The notes under the pieces are model-generated. The model ran no database searches and was not told the DNA's origin. It was given only the letters and a program-made list of their open reading frames with translations. Positions 51,696-58,596 of a DNA stretch of 64,000 bases are shown here, one piece after another. A program made the translations under genes and the position numbers. Origin of the DNA: HT1-32 sp040219025 (GTDB taxonomy: Bacteria; Pseudomonadota; Alphaproteobacteria; Rhodospirillales; HT1-32); contig JAVJTE010000018.1 in assembly GCA_040219025.1 (NCBI GenBank), forward strand, positions 1 to 64,000. The letters are read 5' to 3'. Numbering within the stretch: position 1 is the first letter of the stretch; each line of letters begins with the position of its first letter.

Positions 51696-51889
51696 CCCTG
51701 ACTTCGGCCAGCGACTAGTCACGCCGTATACCGAGATCAACGACCAGCACTAGAGGGGTAGGGCAGGCGTACCAGCCGTCGATCTGTTCTGATATCTGCA
51801 GCCAGCGTGCCAGAATTACAGAAAACGAATGTATTATTTTAACAGGCTGATTTTAAAGAGATATTTGTCTTTTTACCTGTCTTTTGTCG

Positions 51890-51980
51890 ACAATGCAGAA
51901 TGTCTCCTCAAAGGTCATTTGCAAAATGCGAATATCTTTTGACCAGACAAAATGCATTCTGCAAATTATTTGCGAAATGC
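51890..51980. promoter_or_regulatory. AT-rich segment with repeated ATTTGC(A/G)AAATGC-type motifs
   Basis: The 333-bp gap 51633-51965 holds the hairpin above and this AT-rich block. Three 13-mers are related: ATTTGCAAAATGC (51917-51929), its near-inverse GCATTCTGCAAAT (51954-51966) and ATTTGCGAAATGC (51968-51980, inside the 3' end of the next gene). A partial fourth, TGCAGAATG, is near 51894. The core resembles TTTGCAAA-type operators, but no promoter use is evident as both flanking genes end here. Confidence 0.4.
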
Positions 51981-52562
51981 ACGCCGGAACTTGAGCGCGA
52001 GGACAAGCGCGAAGGCGGGGGCACCGACAACGGCCAGCAGCAACAGTATCTCCTGAAATCCGAGCAGGATCAGAACCGGTACAGCGAACATGCCGTCATC
52101 CGGGTCGATTCCCCTGAAGCCGGTAACTTCTCCGGCGCGTTCGCCTTCGATGGCTTCCATACGGGTGACCAGCCAGAAAATGAAGGCCACCGCCAGCCCG
52201 GCTGCCGCACCCATGGCAATCGACCACTGGCCGTAGGACCCGGTTTGCAGGCCGATACCCAGCCCGATGAAGGCCAGCGCATTGCAGAAGGCATCACTGA
52301 ACAGATCATATTTGTGTCCGAACGGGGATTTCTTGCCGGACAGGCGGGCCAGTTCGCCATCCGCCCGGTCCAGAACCATCGACAGGATGAACAGCCAGCC
52401 CCCCCAGGTCCAGTTTGCGGCGTCACCTGTGGCAAACAGAACGGTCGCCCCGATGCCGGCAACCAGGCGAAGTGTCGTGATCTGGTTCGGTGTGACCGGT
52501 GTATTGACCAGCGGACGGACCAGTCCGCGCACGGCACGGTGGATATAGGTATTATGGCTCAT
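51966..52562 (-). CDS. CDP-alcohol phosphatidyltransferase (complete motif)
   Basis: 198 residues, about six membrane helices. The family motif is complete: DRADGELARLSGKKSPFG then HKYDLFSD, giving all four aspartates. It joins a CMP-linked lipid to an alcohol at the inner membrane; headgroup unknown. Its ATG overlaps the end of hpnA by 4 bp, so it is co-translated with a hopanoid gene. A paralogue at 57892-58509 shares the N-terminal LIKTPIHPNHIT-type start but differs at the last Asp. Confidence 0.9.
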   Translation of the reverse strand: MSHNTYIHRAVRGLVRPLVNTPVTPNQITTLRLVAGIGATVLFATGDAANWTWGGWLFILSMVLDRADGELARLSGKKSPFGHKYDLFSDAFCNALAFIGLGIGLQTGSYGQWSIAMGAAAGLAVAFIFWLVTRMEAIEGERAGEVTGFRGIDPDDGMFAVPVLILLGFQEILLLLAVVGAPAFALVLALKFRRAFRK

Positions 52563-53548
52563 GTCAGATATCCGTTCTGTTCAAACCAGATGATGGCATC
52601 CCGGATCGCGTCGGGAGCGGGCCGGTGCGTATAGCCGAGTTCGGTTTCAGCTCTGGCGCTGCTGAACCACATTTTCTTCTTTGCCATGTTCAGACCGTCC
52701 ACGGTGGCGAACGGCTCCTTGCCGGTCAGGCGTGCAACCTGTTCGGCGCACCAGGCGAAGGGGAGAATAAGGTTGTGGGGCAGGCTTACCGTCGGCGGCT
52801 TGCGGCTCTGCTGACCGGCAACGATGGCAAGGATTTCGGCAAGGCTGAGATTGTCGCCGCCGAGAATATAGCGTCTTCCGGCACGACCTTTCTTCCAGGC
52901 GAGAAGGTGTCCGGCAGCAACATCATCGACATGCACCACATTCAGACCGGTATCGACAAAAGCCGGCATCCGGCCTGCAGCAGCCTCGACAATCATGCGC
53001 CCGGTGGGGGTTGGTTTAACATCGCGCGGCCCGATGGGCGTTGACGGATTGACGATGACGATATTCATGCCGTCCCGTGTCACCAGTTCATCAACCGCCT
53101 TTTCCGCGTCGAATTTCGACTGCTTGTAAGGACCGACCATGGCGGAACGGGTTGATGCGGTCGTTTCATCCGACGGTTCGGCTGATTTGTGCAGACCGAG
53201 AACAGCAACGCTGGAGGTATAGACCATGCGGCCCACCCCGGCATCAGCACCGGCGCGGAACAGATTAACCGTGCCGTCGACATTGGCGGCAAACATGGGC
53301 CGGGGGTCCGGAGCCCAGAGCCGGTAATCCGCCGCGACATGGAAAATCGCCTGACATCCCCGGACAGCGGCAGTCAGACTGGCCGGGTCTGTCAGGTCGG
53401 CTTCGACGATTTCAGCCTGCAGACCGTCCAGATTTCGCCGGTCAGAGCCCGCGCGGGCAATGAGCCGCAGATCATTTCCGTCGGCGATCAGTGCCCGGGC
53501 GACAGCGGCACCGACAAATCCGGTTGCGCCTGTTACCAGAATGGTCAT
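52559..53548 (-). CDS. hpnA: Hopanoid-associated sugar epimerase HpnA
   Basis: About 329 residues from the ATG at 53548. Extended SDR: TGATGFVGAAVARALIADG NAD site, YTSSVAVLG with the catalytic Ser, and the YKQSK catalytic Tyr/Lys (GPYKQSKFDAEKAVDEL), then VHVDDVAAGHLLA. The IFHVAADYRLWAPDPRPMFA segment is characteristic of HpnA. It is predicted to act in sugar modification of bacteriohopanepolyols. The frame is open to 53803 without support. Coupled to the CDP-alcohol phosphatidyltransferase gene. Confidence 0.88.
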   Translation of the reverse strand: MTILVTGATGFVGAAVARALIADGNDLRLIARAGSDRRNLDGLQAEIVEADLTDPASLTAAVRGCQAIFHVAADYRLWAPDPRPMFAANVDGTVNLFRAGADAGVGRMVYTSSVAVLGLHKSAEPSDETTASTRSAMVGPYKQSKFDAEKAVDELVTRDGMNIVIVNPSTPIGPRDVKPTPTGRMIVEAAAGRMPAFVDTGLNVVHVDDVAAGHLLAWKKGRAGRRYILGGDNLSLAEILAIVAGQQSRKPPTVSLPHNLILPFAWCAEQVARLTGKEPFATVDGLNMAKKKMWFSSARAETELGYTHRPAPDAIRDAIIWFEQNGYLT

Positions 53549-53628
53549 GGTCGGATCACGATTTTCGGCTCCTCGACAGGCGCGGAGCATTATACCGCGC
53601 AGGGTACCGGGACTATGCCGATTAAAGC

Positions 53629-54408
53629 TTGGACAGCAAGGATGCGATGACAGGAATCGAATGGACATTGCTTGATTATGCCGGGCTGGCCGGCTTTGCG
53701 ATCTGTGTCGGTATCGCGATCGGGGCAACCGGCATTGGCGGTGTGGTGCTGGCCCCCTACCTGATTTCGGTCGCCGGATTTCCGGTGATTGTTGCCATTG
53801 CAACCAGTATTGCCGCCTTCGTTTTTGTCGGGCTGGCAGGGACGGTCATTTACGCCCGGCAGGGTGCGATGGACTGGCGGATGGCGGGCTGGCTGTCGCT
53901 CGGTGCGGCACCCGGTGCCTGGGCCGGGTCGGTTGCTGTTGCGGCGATTCGACCGGAAATCGTGGCCACAGGGATTGCGGTGCTGATGGTCGTGACCGGC
54001 CTCAACAGTCTTCGTAAATCGGCTCCCCTGTTCCGGGGATGGCAGCCAGGGCCGGCTGGATTTGCCTTGATCGGACTGATTGTCGGTGTGATTTCGGGTC
54101 TGTCCGGCACCGGCGGGCCGGTCACCATGGTGCCCTTGCTGGTGGCAATCGGTCAGCCCGCACTGGCAATCGTTGCGGTATCACAGATCATCCAGATCCC
54201 GATATCGGGCAGTGCGATCATGGCACATCTGGCAGAAGGCCGGATCATCTGGTCAGTAACAATCATTGTGGCGGTTGCGATGGCGGTCGGCCTGCGCCTT
54301 GGGGCGGCGCTGATCAGCGGGCGCGACCCGTTGGTGCTCCGCCTGATCCTGGCCGGGTCACTGGTCGTCGCCGGCAGTTTCCTGCTGCTGCGACAGCTGT
54401 TGGCTTGA
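53629..54408 (+). CDS. TauE/SafE-family sulfite/anion exporter
   Basis: 259 residues (ATG 53629, or 53647), about eight membrane helices in two repeats, each opening with a glycine-rich segment: GIAIGATGIGGVVLAPYLIS and GLIVGVISGLSGTGGPVTMV. The family exports sulfite, sulfoacetate or related organosulfur anions. Divergent from hpnA (80 bp). Its 3' end overlaps that of the convergent cyclase gene by 51 bp. Confidence 0.88.
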   Translation: MDSKDAMTGIEWTLLDYAGLAGFAICVGIAIGATGIGGVVLAPYLISVAGFPVIVAIATSIAAFVFVGLAGTVIYARQGAMDWRMAGWLSLGAAPGAWAGSVAVAAIRPEIVATGIAVLMVVTGLNSLRKSAPLFRGWQPGPAGFALIGLIVGVISGLSGTGGPVTMVPLLVAIGQPALAIVAVSQIIQIPISGSAIMAHLAEGRIIWSVTIIVAVAMAVGLRLGAALISGRDPLVLRLILAGSLVVAGSFLLLRQLLA

Positions 54409-56205
54409 AATCGAATAGACGGTCACGGTGTTCTGTTTTCCACGGATGCTTAGTTCACCCATCATCTCGAATTCGACAGGAATGGTGACCTGGCTTCGGG
54501 TGGCATCCGAGATCAGGACCAGGGTTCCGAGGTCCTTGTTCATCACCTCCAGCCGGGCGGCGATATTCACGGGATCACCATGCACGGTATAGCCGAGCCG
54601 CCCGCCGGCCCCGACCGTGCCGCCAACGATATCCCCGGTATTGATGCCGATACGGGTCTTGATGGTGATGCCGGGGCCGAATGTCCGCTCTGACAGAATC
54701 TGTTCAATCCGGATTGCAGCCTTCACGGCATCGTCGGCATGGCCCGGCCGGTCGGTCGGGATATTGAATGTCGCCAGCATGGCATCGCCCTGATACTGCT
54801 GAATGACACCGCCATTGGCTTCGATGGGTTCGACGACAGCCGAGAAATAATCGTTCAGCACTTCGATGGTCTGTGCCGGTGTCAGATTTTCGCACAAGGC
54901 CGTAAAGCCGGCGATGTCGGTGAACATGATCGTGGCGTTTCTTAACTGGGGCTCCTGTACGAAATTCCGGTTTTCGAGAATCTGGCTGGCGACGCTTTCC
55001 GGAACATATTTGCCGAAAGTAGCACGCAGGAAGGCCCTGTCTTTCAGGCCGGCAATCATCCGGTTGAAGGCGACACCGGCCTGATCAAGCTCGCGGATCC
55101 GGCTGCGTCTCATCGGCGCGATATGCTCCGGGTCCTGCACTGCGATCTGCTCTGCGGTTTCCGCCAGCAACCTGACCGGCCGCGCAATCCGCATGCCGAG
55201 CCAGAGAGCGGCGATGATACCCAGCAACAGCACAGTGCTGCCGGTCAGTCCGACGGTGATCAGCAGCCAGCGTTCCGCATCGAAGGCTTCCGCATTGACA
55301 TAGATCCCGACAGTCCAGGCTGGTGGCCCGAATTCCAGAATCTCCCGATAGGTCACGATATAGGGGAAATCGCGGTCCGGAATTTCGATTACCCGGAGGT
55401 TCAGATAACGGTCAGGGTTGAACAGGGTGCTTTCACTGAACAGATTGGCGACAAATGCCGTCACCACCGGATCCCCCACTTCCGACACAAAAGGCAGCGG
55501 CTTTTCCGGACTGACGTCAAAACCGAGGGGATCCTCCATGACCGGATGGGCCAGCATCCGGTAGCCATTCCACAGAATGAACGTGCCTGTCGTTATCTCG
55601 GACGGTCGTTTGGTCATCTGGGCGGACAGTTCCGTCACCTTGATCGTGGACGCGACAAAACCGGCAAATTCATCATCGATCCAGACCGGCTTTACCACGT
55701 TGATCAGCGTGCCCACATTGGGGACAAAGACTGGCGGTCCCCAGAACAGATCCTCCGACATCTGTGCGTTCTTCATGGCCTGCCGGATGACCTGATTGTT
55801 TTCTTCATTGCTGAAGATGACATTGGCATTGGCGGGCTGGTCCTGCAGGGCAATCAGCGCCCGGAAATCCGGTTCGACGATCAGCACGGCATTGATATGC
55901 GGTGTTGCGACCAGCGCACCCTGAAGGACGTCGATCAGCCGGGATTTGTCATCCAGGAAGAGGCGCTTGTCAGATAACAGCCGGGCGATACGTTCAACCT
56001 GATTGCGGGCGGGCTGCAACTGGTCATGCAGGCGTTCAACCTTGGCGTCGATATCCTGATCTGCGCGTTTGGCGATCTGATCCAGGGTTGCCTGTTGCAG
56101 GGTACTCAGACTGAAGGCGGTCATGCCGCCAACTGACAGGATAATCAGCAGACAGAATGTCAGCGCCAGAACCCGCGAAATGGGCCAGGTATGGCGGATC
56201 CGCAT
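54358..56205 (-). CDS. Membrane class III adenylate/guanylate cyclase with periplasmic sensor
   Basis: 615 residues. Membrane helix 13-33, a periplasmic dCache-like sensor (about 40-310), second helix (LLITVGLTGSTVLLLGIIAA), HAMP (MRIARPVRLLAETAEQIAVQ), and a C-terminal cyclase domain from about 420. Metal aspartates are in IMFTDIAGFT and QGDAMLATF; transition-state Asn/Arg are in DPVNIAARLEVM. The base-selecting Lys of adenylyl cyclases appears as Gln in IQQYQGD, so nucleotide specificity is uncertain. It overlaps the preceding dehydrogenase gene by 1 bp. Confidence 0.88.
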   Translation of the reverse strand: MRIRHTWPISRVLALTFCLLIILSVGGMTAFSLSTLQQATLDQIAKRADQDIDAKVERLHDQLQPARNQVERIARLLSDKRLFLDDKSRLIDVLQGALVATPHINAVLIVEPDFRALIALQDQPANANVIFSNEENNQVIRQAMKNAQMSEDLFWGPPVFVPNVGTLINVVKPVWIDDEFAGFVASTIKVTELSAQMTKRPSEITTGTFILWNGYRMLAHPVMEDPLGFDVSPEKPLPFVSEVGDPVVTAFVANLFSESTLFNPDRYLNLRVIEIPDRDFPYIVTYREILEFGPPAWTVGIYVNAEAFDAERWLLITVGLTGSTVLLLGIIAALWLGMRIARPVRLLAETAEQIAVQDPEHIAPMRRSRIRELDQAGVAFNRMIAGLKDRAFLRATFGKYVPESVASQILENRNFVQEPQLRNATIMFTDIAGFTALCENLTPAQTIEVLNDYFSAVVEPIEANGGVIQQYQGDAMLATFNIPTDRPGHADDAVKAAIRIEQILSERTFGPGITIKTRIGINTGDIVGGTVGAGGRLGYTVHGDPVNIAARLEVMNKDLGTLVLISDATRSQVTIPVEFEMMGELSIRGKQNTVTVYSISSQQLSQQQETAGDDQ

Positions 56206-57134
56206 CAGGTGCTGAAATGGTCGTGAAGATGCGAAATTGCGCTTTGCCCCATTGCGATCACGGCTTCGACGCTGTTGCCGCCGATATGCGGGGTGAAGGC
56301 CGCGTTTTGAAAGCTCAGCAACTCTGTATCGGTAACGGGTTCGGTATTATAGACATCCATCGCCGCACCACCGATCCAGCGTTCCCGGAGGGCCTGCTTG
56401 AGATCGTTTTCGACAACAATCTCGCCGCGTGCCGTGTTGATCAGGATTGCTGTGTCTTTCATCGCCCGGAAAACCGGTTTGCACATCATGCCCTCTGTTT
56501 TCCGGGTGAGGGGGGTGTGCAGCGTGACGATGTCACTTCGGGCAATCAGTTCGTCGAAACTGACCGGCTGGCATCCGGCTGTCCGGATTGCATCGGCCAC
56601 CGGCAGGATTTCGTTGACCAGAACCTGACAGCCAAGCGGTTTCAGCAAGGCCGCGACATCGCGTCCGATATGGCCGAAGCCGACAATGCCCACGGTGCAT
56701 TGTGACAGCTGGCGTCCGCCATCACGCTGCCAGATACCGCTGCGCAACTGCCGGTCGGAGCGGAACAGGTTGTGGGTCAGGCCCAGCATGAACCCGAGGG
56801 TCATTTCAGATACCGACCGGCGGTTGACGCCGGATTTCCAGCCAAGTTTCACCCCGTGATCGGCAAGCGCATTCTGATCGATATTGTTCAGACCGACACC
56901 GAACTTGGCGATGATTTTCAGGTCAGGGCAGGCCGCCAGAATGGTGCTGTCGATCTGTTCCAGCCCGATGATCGCACCATCCGTATCCCGCAGAAAGTCG
57001 ATCAGGGTGTTTCCGGCAAGGCGTGTTCCGGTATCGTTAAAGACAGTCGCCGGGAACCGTTTGATGAGCTCGGACCGGAGAATATCATTCTGGCAGAACG
57101 CGTTCGGTGCTGCCTTGATCCGGACTTGCTTCAT
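56205..57134 (-). CDS. D-2-hydroxyacid dehydrogenase (PHGDH-like)
   Basis: 309 residues. NAD motif TVGIVGFGHIGRDVAALL, catalytic Arg in NTARGEIV, Glu in YNTEPV and His in TPHIGG. The N-terminal substrate domain has AKFGVGLNNID. No ACT domain, so not a regulated serine-pathway enzyme. It overlaps the unknown gene upstream by 4 bp and the cyclase gene by 1 bp, so it belongs to a four-gene operon. Substrate unknown; it may reduce a 2-oxo acid for lipid headgroup synthesis, an inference only. Confidence 0.9.
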   Translation of the reverse strand: MKQVRIKAAPNAFCQNDILRSELIKRFPATVFNDTGTRLAGNTLIDFLRDTDGAIIGLEQIDSTILAACPDLKIIAKFGVGLNNIDQNALADHGVKLGWKSGVNRRSVSEMTLGFMLGLTHNLFRSDRQLRSGIWQRDGGRQLSQCTVGIVGFGHIGRDVAALLKPLGCQVLVNEILPVADAIRTAGCQPVSFDELIARSDIVTLHTPLTRKTEGMMCKPVFRAMKDTAILINTARGEIVVENDLKQALRERWIGGAAMDVYNTEPVTDTELLSFQNAAFTPHIGGNSVEAVIAMGQSAISHLHDHFST

Positions 57135-57892
57135 CTCGGATCCTCGAATCGGTCGCCAAGGGTCGCCGTCGTGAACAGGCTGTCGATCATCGCCTCGCCG
57201 GACAGGTCGGGCGCGAGGGTTCTCACCGGCAGCGGCAGCGCCGACGACAGCCGCCAGGTCGAAAGTCCCTGTGCCAGCGCACTGCCGGGCCGGTCAAGGA
57301 TGACCAGGGCATCATAGCTGGCCAGCAGCGCATCAAGGTCAGCGGCGGGAACCGGGAACATCTGCCATACCCGGATCAGCGCAGGCTGCAATCCGAGTGC
57401 AGCACAGCTCTGTCTCAGGGTCAGGGCCCGTGCCATCTGGGCGGGTGGTGCTGCGATGGCAAGAACGCCACCTTCTGCTGCTTCCCGGATCGCGGGGAGG
57501 GGGGGATGCGCAGACAAGCTGGTGATCGCCACATCATCGGGGCAGAAAATCAGGCCATGCCCGCTGGCATCACCGAAGCCGCTGATGGCGGCATTCAGTT
57601 CGTCAGTACTCGCCACCAGCCAGACATGGCTGACGGCAGCGCCGGTCAGGGACAGGCTGGTCTGGTACTCCGCACTGTCGCGGACGACCGCCAGCAGGCG
57701 GGTATCCTCCGGGTCAATGTCGCTGAAGGCACGGAGCAGGGCCCAGTCCGGAAATCCGGTCAGCAGCGGGATGCGGTCAAGAGCGCCGATCGCCCGGATC
57801 CGGGTCAGGATGTAGGACCAGAGTGCTTCGGCATCAAAACTGATCTCGTGCACCCGGTCGAGGTCGTCAGCGGAAGATATGTTCATTTTCAT
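57131..57892 (-). CDS. Uncharacterised protein, weakly transketolase C-domain-like
   Basis: About 253 residues from the ATG at 57892, which overlaps the stop of the upstream gene by 1 bp (TGATG). No firm family. The C-terminal third (ALIRVWQMFPVPAADLDALL, ASYDALVILDRPGSALAQGL) has the alternating strand/helix rhythm and position-specific acid seen in transketolase C-terminal domains. The N-terminal part (PLLTGFPDWALLRAFSDIDP) has no TPP motif. Coupled on both sides, so it works with the CDP-alcohol phosphatidyltransferase paralogue and the dehydrogenase. Confidence 0.7.
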   Translation of the reverse strand: MKMNISSADDLDRVHEISFDAEALWSYILTRIRAIGALDRIPLLTGFPDWALLRAFSDIDPEDTRLLAVVRDSAEYQTSLSLTGAAVSHVWLVASTDELNAAISGFGDASGHGLIFCPDDVAITSLSAHPPLPAIREAAEGGVLAIAAPPAQMARALTLRQSCAALGLQPALIRVWQMFPVPAADLDALLASYDALVILDRPGSALAQGLSTWRLSSALPLPVRTLAPDLSGEAMIDSLFTTATLGDRFEDPR

Positions 57893-58509
57893 CACGTTTG
57901 TTTCCGTTTGCTGATAACGCGGATGAGACTGAAGGCGGTCCACACCAGATAGGCGACGGCGCCGACACCGACAGCGATAAAGAACCAGTCGAGCCACCCG
58001 GACCAGGCAACCGGCGCGATCAGATAGATGCCGTCTTCCAGTTCAAACCGCCAGATACCAGGATATCCGACGGTTGCACCGTCCTCCAGTTCCATTGCGG
58101 CATCCAGTTTCAGATTAAGGAACATGGCAATAACAGATGAGGCAAAACCGGCAGCGCCCAGCGCCAGCGACCAGTCACCCAGCCAGGTGGTCTGCAGCCC
58201 GATGCCGATGCAGGCGAAAAAGATGGCATGCAGCGATCCGCCGACAAAGTAGTCGAGATAATAGCCGATCCGGGTTTTCTTGCCGCTGGCCCGGGCCAGT
58301 TCTCCGTCAAAATGATCAAGGAAACGGGCGATGACGAAGATTGTCGCGCCCCAGCCCATATCGCTGTAGTCGCCGGACAGCATCATCAACGAGCCGGCAA
58401 CCCCCAGAACGAACGAGAAGATCGTGATGTGGTTCGGATGAATGGGCGTCTTGATCAGCGGCTTTACTAGCACGCGGGCAATCGCCTGATCGTAAGGTAA
58501 GTTTGACAT
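57892..58509 (-). CDS. CDP-alcohol phosphatidyltransferase paralogue lacking the fourth motif Asp
   Basis: 205 residues, about six membrane helices. The family motif reads DHFDGELARASGKKTRIG then YYLDYFVGG: three aspartates are in place but the fourth, the general base in characterised enzymes, is Gly. The sequence around it is well preserved, so this is not a frameshift. It may be an inactive or altered enzyme. First gene of the operon with the unknown protein, the dehydrogenase and the cyclase; divergent from hpnN across 87 bp. Confidence 0.85.
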   Translation of the reverse strand: MSNLPYDQAIARVLVKPLIKTPIHPNHITIFSFVLGVAGSLMMLSGDYSDMGWGATIFVIARFLDHFDGELARASGKKTRIGYYLDYFVGGSLHAIFFACIGIGLQTTWLGDWSLALGAAGFASSVIAMFLNLKLDAAMELEDGATVGYPGIWRFELEDGIYLIAPVAWSGWLDWFFIAVGVGAVAYLVWTAFSLIRVISKRKQT

Positions 58510-58596
58510 GATCCGGCAGGGAATAGTCCGGCTCGGGTCGTTGTCAAGCCGGTGTGGTGGCGCTATGTAGCCATTTCATAAGTTCAGGCCTTTTTC

